Part shown: positions 34,891-44,724 of the stretch, one piece after another
Numbering within the stretch: position 1 is the first letter of the stretch
How the letters are laid out: each line of letters opens with the position of its first letter
Source: an uncultured Prevotellaceae bacterium
GTDB taxonomy: Bacteria > Bacteroidota > Bacteroidia > Bacteroidales > Bacteroidaceae
Direction: 5' to 3'
Length of the DNA stretch: 50,744 bases
NCBI GenBank assembly: GCA_945865175.1
Contig: CAMBDA010000022.1
Coordinates: forward strand, 1 to 50,744
Notes under the pieces: generated by a model
Seen by the model: only the letters and a program-made list of their open reading frames with translations
What the model was told of the DNA's origin: nothing
Database searches by the model: none
Translations under genes and position numbers: made by a program

Positions 34891-35604
34891 ATGACCAAAT
34901 TAAGTGTGAATATCAACAAGGTGGCAACCCTGCGCAATGCCAGAGGAGGAAACAATCCCGATGTGCTGGCTGTAGCGCTCGACTGTGAACGTTTCGGAGC
35001 GCAGGGTATCACGGTGCATCCCCGCCCCGATGAGCGCCACATCAGATACAGTGATGTATACGACCTGAAGCCCCGGCTTGCTACGGAGTTCAATATTGAG
35101 GGGCAGCCTTGCCCGTCGTTTGTGGAATTGGTGTGCAAGGTGCGGCCCACACAGGTGACCCTGGTGCCCGATGCCCCCGATCAGCTTACGAGCAATGCCG
35201 GATGGGACACCCTCACCCATGCCGAATTTCTGAAGGATGTGACGCAGACCTTCCAGCAGCAGGGCATACGAGTGAGCATCTTTGTGGATGCTTCCCCTGA
35301 GATGGTTGAGGGTGCAGCCCGTGCAGGCGCCGACAGGGTGGAGCTCTATACCGAGCCGTATGCTTCGGGCTACAAGGTCGACCGCGAGGCTGCCGTAGCA
35401 CCGTTTGTCAAGGCCGCCGAGTGTGCCCGCACGCTAGGTCTGGGACTCAATGCCGGCCACGACCTGAGCTTGGAGAACCTGCACTTTCTGTGCCAGCGTA
35501 TACCCTGGATAGACGAGGTGAGCATCGGCCATGCGCTTATCTGCGATGCCCTTTATCTGGGACTTGAGACCACCATCCGCCGCTACCGGGAATGTCTGGT
35601 GTGA
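34891..35604 (+). CDS. pdxJ: pyridoxine 5'-phosphate synthase
   Basis: Start at ATG 34891 ([20 protein letters not shown]), 237 aa. Family marks: [43 protein letters not shown] and [14 protein letters not shown]. It condenses an aminoacetone phosphate with deoxyxylulose phosphate to give pyridoxine phosphate (vitamin B6). It begins a plus-strand series with the DJ-1 protein, ispD and recG. Confidence 0.95.
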   Translation: MTKLSVNINKVATLRNARGGNNPDVLAVALDCERFGAQGITVHPRPDERHIRYSDVYDLKPRLATEFNIEGQPCPSFVELVCKVRPTQVTLVPDAPDQLTSNAGWDTLTHAEFLKDVTQTFQQQGIRVSIFVDASPEMVEGAARAGADRVELYTEPYASGYKVDREAAVAPFVKAAECARTLGLGLNAGHDLSLENLHFLCQRIPWIDEVSIGHALICDALYLGLETTIRRYRECLV

Positions 35605-35648
35605 GCAAATTGTCAAGCATTATCAACAAGTAAGGAATAGATTTTTAT

Positions 35649-36203
35649 ATGGTTTACGTATTTTTTGCAACAGGGTTTGAGGAGATAGAGGCCCTCGCTC
35701 CCGTAGATATCATGCGCCGTGCAGGCATAGAGGTGAAAACCGTTTCCGTGACGGGCGATTCCGTAGTGGCAGGCACCCATGGAGTGCCGGTGGTGACGGA
35801 TATGCTGCTGGAGGATGTAGACTGGAATGCCGCTGATGCGCTGGTGCTCCCGGGCGGTTTGCCTGGTGCCACCAATCTGGGGGCATGCGAGCCCTTGTGC
35901 CAGCGCCTGGTAGAGGCTGCCGGCAAGGGAACGCTGGTGGCTGCCATTTGTGCCGCCCCCATGGTGCTGGGACAGCTGGGCCTGTTGCAGGGCCGCAAGG
36001 CCACGTGCTATCCTGGTTGCGAGGCCGCACTTGAGGGCGCAGACTATACGGCAGCCATGGTGCAGGCCGACGGACAGATTATCACCGGACGCGGACCTGC
36101 TGCAGCCATGGAGTTTGGCTATGCGCTGGTGGATGCCCTACAGGGAGCGGCAACCAGTGCGCCCCTGCGTGATGGCATGATTTACACCCAGCTGCTGTCG
36201 TGA
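35649..36203 (+). CDS. DJ-1/PfpI family protein
   Basis: 184 aa. The fold is marked by [34 protein letters not shown] and the nucleophile elbow [12 protein letters not shown] with its cysteine, then [16 protein letters not shown]. This set fits the DJ-1/YajL branch (protein or glyoxal stress response) better than the PfpI protease branch. The exact activity is uncertain. The stop TGA overlaps the ispD ATG by one base. Confidence 0.9.
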   Translation: MVYVFFATGFEEIEALAPVDIMRRAGIEVKTVSVTGDSVVAGTHGVPVVTDMLLEDVDWNAADALVLPGGLPGATNLGACEPLCQRLVEAAGKGTLVAAICAAPMVLGQLGLLQGRKATCYPGCEAALEGADYTAAMVQADGQIITGRGPAAAMEFGYALVDALQGAATSAPLRDGMIYTQLLS

Positions 36204-36880
36204 TGGACCGTTATGTCATCATGGTGGCAGGCGGCAAGGGACTGCGGATGGGCGGAGAGGTGCCCAAACAGTTCCTTCCCATCGACGGCCGGCCTGTGCT
36301 GATGCGCTCCATCGATGCGTTCGTGAGTGCGCTGCCCGACATCCGCATCATCCTGGTGTTGCCTGCCGAGCAGCATGCCTATTGGCAGCAGCTCTGCCGA
36401 ACCTACCGTTTCGACACCCCTGTTAGGATTGCTCCGGGCGGGGAAACGCGTTTTCATTCGGTGAGCAACGGATTGGCGCTTGTGCCCGACGCGGCTGAGG
36501 ATGCCCTTGTGGGTGTTCACGACGGTGTGCGCCCCTTTGTGTCGGCCCAAACGATTATAGCCTGTTACCAGCGTGCCGCAGTGGACGGCGCGGTGGTTCC
36601 CGTGGTGCCTGTGGTGGAGACCGTGCGCCGGCTGTTGCCCGACGGAAGTAGCCGCACCGAGGACCGTGAGCAGTTCAGGCTGGTGCAGACTCCTCAGGTG
36701 TTCCGTGCCAAGCTGCTCAAGGCAGCCTACAGCCAGTCCTTCACGCCTGCTTTCACTGATGATGCTTCCGTGGTGGAAGCGTGGGGGCATCCCGTATCGC
36801 TGGAAGGTGGCAATCCGGAGAATATCAAGCTCACCCGGCCTGCCGACCTCAAACTGGCACAGGGCCTGCTGGGCCGCTGA
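36203..36880 (+). CDS. ispD: 2-C-methyl-D-erythritol 4-phosphate cytidylyltransferase
   Basis: 225 aa from ATG 36203, which shares its A with the TGA of the previous gene; a GTG one codon earlier is less likely. Nucleotide-binding motif [26 protein letters not shown], then [11 protein letters not shown] and [16 protein letters not shown]. It makes CDP-methylerythritol in the non-mevalonate isoprenoid pathway. Confidence 0.94.
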   Translation: MDRYVIMVAGGKGLRMGGEVPKQFLPIDGRPVLMRSIDAFVSALPDIRIILVLPAEQHAYWQQLCRTYRFDTPVRIAPGGETRFHSVSNGLALVPDAAEDALVGVHDGVRPFVSAQTIIACYQRAAVDGAVVPVVPVVETVRRLLPDGSSRTEDREQFRLVQTPQVFRAKLLKAAYSQSFTPAFTDDASVVEAWGHPVSLEGGNPENIKLTRPADLKLAQGLLGR

Positions 36881-36901
36881 TTGCCTATCGAAAGTGTTTG
36901 C

Positions 36902-38998
36902 ATGCAGGACCTCCGTACCCTCGACCTACAGTATCTTCCCGGCATCGGACCCGCCAGGGCAAAGATACTGCACGACCAGTTGGGACTCTCCAACTGGCAC
37001 GACCTCTTGTATTACCTGCCTTATAAGCATATCGACCGTACCCGCCTGTATGCCATCCGTGAACTCCGCACCGATATGCCTTTTGTCCAGGTGAAGGGGT
37101 GGCTTCTGGGCTTTGAGAAGGTGGGCGAGGGGCGCAAGTCGCGACTGGTGGGACATTTTACGGACGGGCATGACGTGATGGACCTGGTGTGGTTCAATTC
37201 CGTCACCTATCTCACGCGCACCCTCAAGCTGCGTCATCCCTATATCGTCTTCGGCCGCCCTTCGGTGTTCAACGGCCGCATCACGGTCACTCATCCCGAC
37301 TTGGACGACGCAGCCTCGCTTGCGCTCAGCAAGATGGGCATGCAACCCTATTATACCGTCACCGAACGCATGAAGAAGGGAGGACTCACATCGCGCTCGA
37401 TGGAGCATTTCACCAGCACCCTCTTCAGGCAATGTACCCAGCTGGTGCCCGAAACCCTTCCCGACTATCTGCGTGGGCAGCTCCACCTGCTGCCCCTCGA
37501 CGAGGCATTGCGGGCGGCCCATTATCCCTCCTCCGCCCAGCAGTTGTCGGCGGCCATGTACCGCCTCAAGTTTGACGAACTCTTTTATGTGCAGCTGGCC
37601 ATCCTCAGTCTCTCGCATAAGCGGGAGCAGCAGGTAGGCGGACATGTGTTCGCCCGTGTGGGCCCGCTTTTCCATGCTTTTTACCGCCAGTACTTGCCTT
37701 TTTCGCTCACACAGGCGCAGATGCGGGTGATACGCGAGATGCATGCCGACATGCAGAGCGGCCGTCAGATGAACCGGCTGCTCCAGGGTGACGTGGGCAG
37801 TGGGAAAACCCTGGTGGCGCTGCTGCTGGCCTTGCTGGCCGTTGACAACGGCTACCAGGCGTGCCTCATGGCGCCCACGGAAATTCTGGCAGAGCAGCAC
37901 CTTCACACCTTCCGCCAGCTGCTGTCCGACATGCCCGTGCAGGTGGAGCTGCTCACGGGCATTGTCAAGGGGAAAAGTCGCCGCCGTGTGCTCGACGACC
38001 TGCAGGCCGGCAGGGTGAATGTGCTTGTGGGCACGCATGCCATCATAGAGGACCAGGTAAAGTTTGCCAGGCTGGGTCTGGTGATTATCGACGAGCAGCA
38101 CCGGTTCGGTGTGGCGCAGCGGGCCGTGATGTGGGGCAAGAATGTGCAACCTCCGCATGTGCTGGTGATGACGGCCACACCCATCCCCCGAACCTTGGCT
38201 ATGACGCTTTATGGCGACCTGGACGTGTCGGTCATCGACGAGTTGCCTCCCGGGCGTAAGCCTGTGGAGACACAGCATGTCTACGAGAACCGCATGGAGG
38301 ACTTGTATGTGCGCATCCGCACCCAGATAGAGGCAGGAAGGCAGGTCTATTTCGTATACCCGCTCATCAAGGAGAGCGAAAAGATGGACCTTCAGAATGT
38401 GGAAGAAGGATATGCCCGTCTGCAGAAAGTCTTTCCCATGTTCAGAGTGAGCATGGTGCATGGCAAGATGAAGCCTGCCGAGAAGGAGGAGGAAATGCGC
38501 CGGTTTGTGGCAGGGGAGACCCAGATACTGGTGGCCACCACGGTGATAGAGGTGGGAGTGAATGTGCCCAATGCCTCGGTGATGGTGATTCAGAACGCCG
38601 AACGGTTCGGGCTCTCTCAGCTCCATCAGTTGCGCGGAAGGGTGGGGCGTGGGGCCGAACAGTCCTACTGCATTCTGGTGACCAACTATCAGTTGGGCGG
38701 CACCGCACGTAGGCGCATGGAAATCATGACAGAGACCAACGACGGCTTTGAGATTGCAGAGGAAGACCTGAAACTGCGTGGCCCCGGCGATCTGGAAGGT
38801 ACCAAGCAGAGCGGTGTGGCCCTCGACCTGAAGATTGCCAATCTGGCACGCGACGGACAGATTGTGCAGCAGGCCCGTGATGTGGCGGCAGCCGTGCTCC
38901 GCCAGGACCCCTCGCTCTCTGACCCGGCCCACCGGCCTCTGCTGGCCCATTTGCAGCAATTGGAGCAGCGGGAAGTGGATTGGGGGGCTATTTCCTAG
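36902..38998 (+). CDS. recG: ATP-dependent DNA helicase RecG
   Basis: Start at ATG 36902 (MQDLRTLDLQYLPGIGP), 698 aa. The N-terminal wedge/OB domain is followed by helicase motifs GDVGSGKTLVALLLALLAV (Walker A), IIDEQHRFGVAQR (DEQH), VMTATPIPRTLAMTLYGDLDVSVIDELP and QLRGRVGRG. It remodels stalled replication forks and Holliday junctions. It starts 21 bases after ispD. A frame on the opposite strand covering most of it is a shadow. Confidence 0.96.
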   Translation: MQDLRTLDLQYLPGIGPARAKILHDQLGLSNWHDLLYYLPYKHIDRTRLYAIRELRTDMPFVQVKGWLLGFEKVGEGRKSRLVGHFTDGHDVMDLVWFNSVTYLTRTLKLRHPYIVFGRPSVFNGRITVTHPDLDDAASLALSKMGMQPYYTVTERMKKGGLTSRSMEHFTSTLFRQCTQLVPETLPDYLRGQLHLLPLDEALRAAHYPSSAQQLSAAMYRLKFDELFYVQLAILSLSHKREQQVGGHVFARVGPLFHAFYRQYLPFSLTQAQMRVIREMHADMQSGRQMNRLLQGDVGSGKTLVALLLALLAVDNGYQACLMAPTEILAEQHLHTFRQLLSDMPVQVELLTGIVKGKSRRRVLDDLQAGRVNVLVGTHAIIEDQVKFARLGLVIIDEQHRFGVAQRAVMWGKNVQPPHVLVMTATPIPRTLAMTLYGDLDVSVIDELPPGRKPVETQHVYENRMEDLYVRIRTQIEAGRQVYFVYPLIKESEKMDLQNVEEGYARLQKVFPMFRVSMVHGKMKPAEKEEEMRRFVAGETQILVATTVIEVGVNVPNASVMVIQNAERFGLSQLHQLRGRVGRGAEQSYCILVTNYQLGGTARRRMEIMTETNDGFEIAEEDLKLRGPGDLEGTKQSGVALDLKIANLARDGQIVQQARDVAAAVLRQDPSLSDPAHRPLLAHLQQLEQREVDWGAIS

Positions 38999-39038
38999 TC
39001 TCTAAATCAAAAAAAACACTAAAAAATGGCAGAAATTG

Positions 39039-39069
39039 TTGCTGAATTACAGGAAAATTCGTAAATTTG
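39039..39069 (+). promoter_or_regulatory. ndk promoter
   Basis: TTG at 39039-39041, a 20-base spacer and TAAATTTG at 39062-39069, followed by a 69-base leader to the ndk ATG. Confidence 0.65.
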
Positions 39070-39138
39070 CACCCGGTTAATGTAAAAAACCGCCCGTAAT
39101 AAGCGACAAACAAACTCAAACAAGGAAGAAAACATCAA

Positions 39139-39600
39139 ATGGAAAGAACTTTAGTATTGCTCAAACCCAGCACGGTACAGCGTGCTCTTATCGGTGAGAT
39201 AATCAGCCGTTTCGAAAAGAAAGGTCTTAGAATTGCTGGCATGAAGATGATGCAGCTTACCGATGAGATTCTGAATGAGCATTATTCCCATTTGGTAAAG
39301 AAACCTTTCTTCCCCTTACTGAAGGCCTCTATGATGAAGACTCCTGTGGTGGCCATGTGTCTGGAAGGCGTAGACGCCATTGCAGTGGTGCGCTACATCA
39401 CAGGCTACACCAACGGACGCAAGGCTGACCCCGGCACCATTCGTGGTGACTATTGTATGAGCAACCAGCAGAATATCGTACATGCGTCCGACTCCCCTGA
39501 GGCTGCGGCACAGGAGTTGGCCCGCTTCTTCAAACCTGAGGAAATCTACGATTTGGGTGATTTGAACATGGACCGCCTCTATGCTGTAGATGAAGTATAA
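39139..39600 (+). CDS. ndk: nucleoside diphosphate kinase
   Basis: 153 aa. MERTLVLLKPSTVQRALIGEII is the family N-terminus, and the phosphorylated active-site histidine sits in NIVHASDSPEAA. It transfers phosphate between nucleoside di- and triphosphates. The protein is slightly longer than classic Ndk (about 140 aa), with a C-terminal extension DLGDLNMDRLYAVDEV. The M23 peptidase gene follows after 19 bases. Confidence 0.94.
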   Translation: MERTLVLLKPSTVQRALIGEIISRFEKKGLRIAGMKMMQLTDEILNEHYSHLVKKPFFPLLKASMMKTPVVAMCLEGVDAIAVVRYITGYTNGRKADPGTIRGDYCMSNQQNIVHASDSPEAAAQELARFFKPEEIYDLGDLNMDRLYAVDEV

Positions 39601-39619
39601 TTAAAAAATATACTAATCC

Positions 39620-40600
39620 ATGAATAAATCTATTGGAAAAATAAAGAAAGGTCTGGTGGTGACGCTGGTGGCAGTGGCTTCTGTTCCCTGTTTCGGGCAG
39701 GATGTGCTGGCCAGTGCGGCACCTGTGGACAAGAAAATGAGGGCGATTGACAGCCTTGCCATCAGCCGCCTGATAAACGAGGAGGTGCAGTGGGACTTGG
39801 ACAATCCGGCTGCTGACCTCTACAACTCATGGACCAACAGGTCTGTCCGCCTCACCGATGTTACACTGCCTGCCGAGCACAGGATAGACCTCCGTCAGTT
39901 CTGTATGCCTGCCTCCAGCCGTCTGGTGACCAGCCGCTATGGCTACCGCCGCAGTTTCCGCCGCCAGCACTATGGAACCGATATCAAGGTATATGTGGGT
40001 GACACCATCCGTGCCGCCTTCAGCGGAAAGGTGCGTGTAGTCGACTATGATGGCAGGGGCTATGGCAAATACATTGTCATGCGCCATCCCAATGGCTTGG
40101 AAACCCTATACGGCCATCTGAGCAAGCAGTTGGTGAAGGAAGACCAGGTGGTGAAAGTGGGTGAACCCATCGGACTGGGTGGCAATACGGGTCGTAGCAC
40201 CGGCTCCCACCTTCATTTCGAAACCCGCTTCCTGGGCCAGTTCATCAATCCTGAAAAACTGTTCAACTTTGAGGCGCAGGACATTCAGGGCGATTATTAC
40301 GTGTTCCGTTCCAACGGGCAGAATGCACTCCTGGCCGCTCATGAGATTGTGGGCGGCGAGAGTGAGATGAGCGAGGAGGAGGCAGCAGCTCTGGAAAAGG
40401 CCGAGGAGAGCCAGGCTTTCCAACAGCGCAAGATTGCCGAACGCCAGCAGCAGCGTGCCAAGGTGCATCGCGTGCGTAAGGGTGAGAGCCTCTACACCAT
40501 CGCCAAGAAATATGGCACCACGGTGGAGAAGCTCTGCAAGGCCAACAACATCACCAAGCGCACCACCCTGCGTCCTGGACAGATTCTGAAATACTCATAG
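39620..40600 (+). CDS. M23 metallopeptidase with LysM domain
   Basis: 326 aa with a hydrophobic signal sequence (GLVVTLVAVASVPCFG, about 11-26). The M23 (LytM) domain has YGTDIKVYVGD with the first zinc ligands, YGHLSKQL and SHLHFETRF (HxH), so all zinc ligands are present and it should cut peptidoglycan cross-links. A charged linker rich in Glu, Gln and Arg leads to a C-terminal LysM repeat (HRVRKGESLYTIAKKYGTT) that binds peptidoglycan. It is a periplasmic or envelope cell-wall hydrolase. A terminator follows. Confidence 0.93.
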   Translation: MNKSIGKIKKGLVVTLVAVASVPCFGQDVLASAAPVDKKMRAIDSLAISRLINEEVQWDLDNPAADLYNSWTNRSVRLTDVTLPAEHRIDLRQFCMPASSRLVTSRYGYRRSFRRQHYGTDIKVYVGDTIRAAFSGKVRVVDYDGRGYGKYIVMRHPNGLETLYGHLSKQLVKEDQVVKVGEPIGLGGNTGRSTGSHLHFETRFLGQFINPEKLFNFEAQDIQGDYYVFRSNGQNALLAAHEIVGGESEMSEEEAAALEKAEESQAFQQRKIAERQQQRAKVHRVRKGESLYTIAKKYGTTVEKLCKANNITKRTTLRPGQILKYS

Positions 40601-40621
40601 AATTTTCATTATATCGCTTGA

Positions 40622-40650
40622 AAGGGCATCCGGTTGCGGGTGCCCTTTTT
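40622..40650 (+). terminator. terminator after the M23 peptidase gene
   Basis: AAGGGCA pairs with TGCCCTT around a loop, followed by TTTTT (to 40650), 22 bases after the stop codon. Confidence 0.8.
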
Positions 40651-40770
40651 GCTGCCTCACATGGGCTTTTCCCCCGTCTTTTTCAGGGCTGAAGTTCCCT
40701 ATCTGCGTCTTTTTTGCAGGATGAAGGGATTTCTTTGCCAAAAGAGCGCGCTCCATTCAACAAAAAGTAT

Positions 40771-40778
40771 TACCTTTG
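40771..40778 (+). promoter_or_regulatory. -7 element before the DUF1599 gene
   Basis: TACCTTTG, 35 bases before the ATG at 40813. No good TTTG box is seen upstream. Confidence 0.55.
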
Positions 40779-40812
40779 TGGAAAATATACACGAATAGAC
40801 CTGTAGAAAGAT

Positions 40813-41361
40813 ATGGATACGCGCGAACAGTTTGAGCAAATCATGAAGGAATGCCGTACTTTGTTCTCAAAGAAGCTGCACGACTATGGTGCTGCATGGC
40901 GCATCATGCGGCCCACCTCGCTCACCGACCAAATCTATATAAAGGCCAATCGCATCCGCAGCCTTGAGACGAAAGGCCATGCCCAGGTGGACGAGGGAAT
41001 CCGGCCCGAGCTGGTGGGCATAGTCAACTATGCCATCATCGCCCTCATACAGCTGGAGAAGGGCTTTTCGGATGTATGTGACATGGAGGCAGAGGAGGCC
41101 CTGGCCCAATATGACCGTCATGCCCAGGAGGCCCTGAACCTGATGCTGCGCAAGAACCACGACTACGACGAGGCCTGGCGGAGCATGAGGGTGAGCAGCT
41201 ACACCGACCTGATTCTCATGAAGATATTCCGTACCAAGCAGATTGAGACACTCCAGGGCCAGACCCTCGTTTCCGAGGGCGTAGAAGCCAACTATATGGA
41301 CATGCTCAACTATGCAGTGTTTGGCCTGATAAAACTCACCTATGGCGATAACGTGCAATAG
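40813..41361 (+). CDS. DUF1599 protein (two-repeat)
   Basis: 182 aa made of two similar halves: KKLHDYGAAWRIMRPTSLTD (about 18-37) and RKNHDYDEAWRSMRVSSYTD (about 116-135), each followed by a KxxRxxxLET-type helix. This is the DUF1599 family, noted as nucleotide-modification associated. No enzymatic role is established here. It starts a cluster with DoxX, tpiA, SPOR and folE; the next gene overlaps it by 20 bases. Confidence 0.85.
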   Translation: MDTREQFEQIMKECRTLFSKKLHDYGAAWRIMRPTSLTDQIYIKANRIRSLETKGHAQVDEGIRPELVGIVNYAIIALIQLEKGFSDVCDMEAEEALAQYDRHAQEALNLMLRKNHDYDEAWRSMRVSSYTDLILMKIFRTKQIETLQGQTLVSEGVEANYMDMLNYAVFGLIKLTYGDNVQ

Positions 41362-42649
41362 CAAGTGGTGGAGCCGCTGTGAATGGCTGTTGATCAACGG
41401 ATGCCGACTGCTGATAGCTGTCACGTTCGTGCTGTCCGGCATTGTGAAACTCATCGATGCGACGGGCACCCAATACAAAATTGCCGACTATCTGCAGCTC
41501 ATGGGCCTGGGGCAGTGGATGCCTCAGGTGGTGACGTTGCTGTTGGCCGTGTGTCTGGCCCTGCTGGAGTTCTATCTGGGCATAAGCATGTTTTTTGGTG
41601 TCAACCGCAGGGTGGCTTCCCGTATCGTGCTGGCTCTGATGCTGGTGTTCACGCCCGTCACCCTCTATCTGGCCGTGACGGATGCTGCGCCCGATTGCGG
41701 ATGCTTCGGTGATGCGTGGAAACTCACCAACTGGCAGACCTTCTGGAAGAATGTGGTGCTGCTGGCCGCCGCTGCACTTGTAGCCTTCAGGTCGCACCGC
41801 ATTTCCAGGCTGTTGCTCGTGGACAACCAGTGGATAGTGACACTCTATTCCCAGGTGTTTGCCTTCGTCTTTGTGTGCATCAACCTCTACGGGCTGCCGC
41901 TCATTGACTTCCGTCCCTACCATATAGGCTCCGACCTGCTCCAGAAGATGGCCCAGCCCGAAGAAACGGGCAGTGTGGAAACCTTCTTCATCATGGAAAA
42001 AGAGGGCAGGCGGCAGGAATTCTCGCTGGAGGACTATCCCGACAGCACCTGGACCTTTGTGGACACCCGCACCGTGGCAGCCGGCCCCGGACAGGGTGCA
42101 GCCCCCGAAATTACCGACTTCAGCATCACCACCCCCGGCACGGGCCAGGACATCACGATGGATGTGCTCACGGACACATGCTACAAGTTCCTGCTCATCG
42201 CGCCCTATCTGGAACAGGCTGATGACGGGGGGATGGACCGCATAGACGCACTCTACGACTATTGTGAGGAATATGGCTATCCTTTCTATTGCCTCACTGC
42301 CAGTGGAGAGGCCGCCATCTACAGGTGGCAGGAGATGACGGGGGCCGAATACCCCTTTTTCCACACCGACGACGTGGTGCTCAAGACCATGGTCAGGGCC
42401 AATCCCGGGCTGATGCTCCTGCATGGGAGCACGGTGGTGAACAAGTGGCCCAATACAGCCCTCCCGCGCACGGAACTGCTTCAGGGACCCATCCAGTCAT
42501 CGCCGTTGGCCCATCCCCAGCTGGAGACCAGGTTGCAGCGCATCCTGCGCCTGCTGCTGTGGTATGTGCTGCCTCTGGTGGCCATCACGCTGGCCGACCG
42601 CCTGTGGCTGCTCTGGAAAATGAGAAAACAACACAAACAGAAAGTTTGA
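41342..42649 (+). CDS. DoxX/MauE-like membrane protein
   Basis: 435 aa. The N-terminal 150 residues hold four membrane helices of the DoxX/MauE type (LLIAVTFVLSGIVKLID, VTLLLAVCLALLEFYLG, IVLALMLVFTPVTLYL, VVLLAAAALVAF) with the cysteine motif PDCGCFGDA, suggesting a thiol-redox role. A soluble, probably periplasmic domain follows (FKFLLIAPYLEQ-like thioredoxin-fold pieces, YPFYCLTASGE) and a final helix YVLPLVAITLADRLWLLW. The start overlaps the DUF1599 gene by 20 bases. Partner proteins are unknown. Confidence 0.82.
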   Translation: MAITCNSKWWSRCEWLLINGCRLLIAVTFVLSGIVKLIDATGTQYKIADYLQLMGLGQWMPQVVTLLLAVCLALLEFYLGISMFFGVNRRVASRIVLALMLVFTPVTLYLAVTDAAPDCGCFGDAWKLTNWQTFWKNVVLLAAAALVAFRSHRISRLLLVDNQWIVTLYSQVFAFVFVCINLYGLPLIDFRPYHIGSDLLQKMAQPEETGSVETFFIMEKEGRRQEFSLEDYPDSTWTFVDTRTVAAGPGQGAAPEITDFSITTPGTGQDITMDVLTDTCYKFLLIAPYLEQADDGGMDRIDALYDYCEEYGYPFYCLTASGEAAIYRWQEMTGAEYPFFHTDDVVLKTMVRANPGLMLLHGSTVVNKWPNTALPRTELLQGPIQSSPLAHPQLETRLQRILRLLLWYVLPLVAITLADRLWLLWKMRKQHKQKV

Positions 42650-42669
42650 ACCTATAAAACAAAAAGACA

Positions 42670-43428
42670 ATGAGAAAGAAAATCGTAGCAGGTAACTGGA
42701 AAATGAACAAGAACCTGCAGGAAGGTGTAGCACTGGCTACCGAACTGAAAGAGATGCTGGCTGCCGAGAAGCCCAACTGTGATGTGATCATCGGCACACC
42801 CTTCATCCATCTGGCTACTGTGAGCGAACTGCTCAAGGACAGCGTCATCGCTGTGAGCGCCGAGAACTGTGCCAACAAGGCATCTGGTGCCTACACCGGT
42901 GAGGTGAGCGCCGAGATGGTCAAGAGCACCGGTGCCGAGTATGTCATTCTGGGCCACTCGGAGCGTCGCGAGTACTACAATGAGACTCCCGAAATCCTGA
43001 AGGAGAAGGTTGACCTGGCGCTGGCCAACGGTCTGAAGGTGATTTTCTGCATCGGTGAGAGCCTGGAGCAGCGCGAGGCAGGCGAGCAGGAAGCCGTGTG
43101 CAAGGCTGAGCTGGCTGGCAGCGTGTTCCATCTCACAGCCGAGCAGTGGGCCAATGTGGTGATTGCCTACGAGCCCATCTGGGCCATTGGTACGGGCAAG
43201 ACCGCCACAGCCGAGCAGGCCGAGGAAATCCATGCCTATATCCGCAGCTGTGTGGCTGAGGTGTACGGTCAGGAAGTGGCCGATGCCACCAGCATCCTGT
43301 ACGGTGGCAGCTGCAAGGCCAGCAATGCGCCCGAACTGTTTGCAAAGCCCGACATCGACGGTGGCCTCATTGGCGGTGCTTCGCTGAAGGCTCCCGATTT
43401 CAAGGGCATCATCGATGCTTGGAAATAG
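42670..43428 (+). CDS. tpiA: triosephosphate isomerase
   Basis: 252 aa. Catalytic residues are in AGNWKMNKN (Lys), [10 protein letters not shown] (His) and [14 protein letters not shown] (Glu and flexible loop); [13 protein letters not shown] and [10 protein letters not shown] close the phosphate site. It interconverts glyceraldehyde 3-phosphate and dihydroxyacetone phosphate in glycolysis. It follows the DoxX gene by 20 bases and is followed by a GC-rich hairpin. Confidence 0.97.
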   Translation: MRKKIVAGNWKMNKNLQEGVALATELKEMLAAEKPNCDVIIGTPFIHLATVSELLKDSVIAVSAENCANKASGAYTGEVSAEMVKSTGAEYVILGHSERREYYNETPEILKEKVDLALANGLKVIFCIGESLEQREAGEQEAVCKAELAGSVFHLTAEQWANVVIAYEPIWAIGTGKTATAEQAEEIHAYIRSCVAEVYGQEVADATSILYGGSCKASNAPELFAKPDIDGGLIGGASLKAPDFKGIIDAWK

Positions 43429-43452
43429 GCCTTTCCTGCCGTAATGGCTTAT

Positions 43453-43482
43453 CCCCCTTCCGTGCTCCCTTACGGAAGGGGG
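43453..43482. terminator. strong hairpin after tpiA
   Basis: An 11-bp perfect stem CCCCCTTCCGT/ACGGAAGGGGG with an 8-base loop, 24 bases after the tpiA stop. No T-tract follows, so it may attenuate or stabilise the transcript end rather than terminate. A second, looser GC hairpin lies at about 43484-43527. Confidence 0.55.
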
Positions 43483-43562
43483 CTCTCCCGGAGCTTGCCT
43501 TCCGTCTTCGGGCGGCGGGGCGGGAGACCCACACTGTATTTTTTTCTTGAACTTACCTTTTT

Positions 43563-44114
43563 ATGATAAGACTACTCTTCATATCGGTGTTTGTGGGCTT
43601 GCTTTCCTCCAATGGAAGGGCCCAGGAGAAATATACCGAATACTTGTTGCGCCAGAAGGCGGGTAAAGGCCAGGTGGTGCTTCATCAGAGCGCACGCATC
43701 ACGGACCTTGTGAACGGTGTGCAGGCTGCGCCTGTAGCGCCCAAACCCACAACTCCCTCAGCCAAGCGTACCGAGACTCCTGTGCGCCAGCAGCAGGACA
43801 CCCTGACGCAGACACAGGAACCCACGGGCCATACAGGACAGCGTGTGCGGGCCAACGGGTATCGCATCCAGGTGTTTTCGGGCGGCAACTCGCGTGCTGC
43901 CAAGACAGAGGCCAATATGATGGGGCAGCGTGTGAAAAGTCTGTTCCTGGAACTGCCCGTATACACCCATTTCATCAGTCCGCACTGGATATGCCGTGTG
44001 GGTGATTTCCGTACCTATGAGGAGGCCCACGAAGTGTTCCAGAAGCTGAAGGAGACCGGCCGCTTCCCGGAGGCCGTCATCGTGAAGAGTAAGATTATCG
44101 TCTACAATAACTAA
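43563..44114 (+). CDS. SPOR domain protein
   Basis: 183 aa with a short signal peptide (MIRLLFISVFVGLLSSNGRAQ). A Pro/Thr/Gln-rich middle is followed by a C-terminal SPOR domain (about 100-180): GYRIQVFSGGNSRAAKTEANMM and ICRVGDFRTYEEAHEVFQKLKE. SPOR domains bind denuded peptidoglycan, often at division sites. It lies between tpiA and folE, an arrangement I recognise from other Bacteroidales. Localisation is periplasmic. Confidence 0.88.
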   Translation: MIRLLFISVFVGLLSSNGRAQEKYTEYLLRQKAGKGQVVLHQSARITDLVNGVQAAPVAPKPTTPSAKRTETPVRQQQDTLTQTQEPTGHTGQRVRANGYRIQVFSGGNSRAAKTEANMMGQRVKSLFLELPVYTHFISPHWICRVGDFRTYEEAHEVFQKLKETGRFPEAVIVKSKIIVYNN

Positions 44115-44133
44115 AGCATAGCACCTGATTTTG

Positions 44134-44709
44134 ATGGAAGAAACACATTCAGAACCACAGCTGCAGGAGCTGCAGTCACATGTGGAACGTATACTGCAGC
44201 TCATGGGCGAGGATGCTACACGCGAGGGACTGGTGAGGACACCGCTGCGCGTGGCCAGGGCCATGCAGGACCTTACGCGCGGCTATGGGCAGGATCCGCT
44301 GGCCATTCTCCGTTCGGCCAGGTTCCGTGAGGACTACCGCCAGATGGTGGTGGTGCGCGACATCCAGTTCTATTCGCTTTGCGAGCATCATCTGCTTCCC
44401 TTCTTCGGCAAGGTGCATGTGGCCTATATCCCAGACGGATACATCACGGGGCTGAGCAAGATTCCCCGTGTGGTGGAGTGCTTCTCCCATCGGCTGCAGG
44501 TGCAGGAACGCCTCACTTCCCAGATTCGCACGGCCATAGACGAGGCCTTGCAGCCATTGGGCGTGATGGTTGTGGTGGAGGCACAGCATCTGTGCATGCA
44601 GATGCGCGGGGTGGAAGACCCCGGAAGCGTCACCACCACTGCCGATTTCAGCGGAGCCTTCAATCAGGTGGAGAAGCGCGACGAGTTCATGCGCATCATC
44701 AGAGGGTAG
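44134..44709 (+). CDS. folE: GTP cyclohydrolase I
   Basis: 191 aa from ATG 44134; a TTG one codon earlier is ignored. Motifs: [39 protein letters not shown] (zinc cysteine and histidines), [23 protein letters not shown] and [12 protein letters not shown] with the third zinc ligand. It opens GTP to dihydroneopterin triphosphate, the first step of folate synthesis. It ends 15 bases before the convergent dnaG gene. Confidence 0.96.
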   Translation: MEETHSEPQLQELQSHVERILQLMGEDATREGLVRTPLRVARAMQDLTRGYGQDPLAILRSARFREDYRQMVVVRDIQFYSLCEHHLLPFFGKVHVAYIPDGYITGLSKIPRVVECFSHRLQVQERLTSQIRTAIDEALQPLGVMVVVEAQHLCMQMRGVEDPGSVTTTADFSGAFNQVEKRDEFMRIIRG

Positions 44710-44724
44710 GGGGGAGGCTGTTGT

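Noticed and set aside
36926..38959. 677-codon minus-strand frame over recG
   Set aside because: Shadow of recG; helicase motifs are all on the plus strand.
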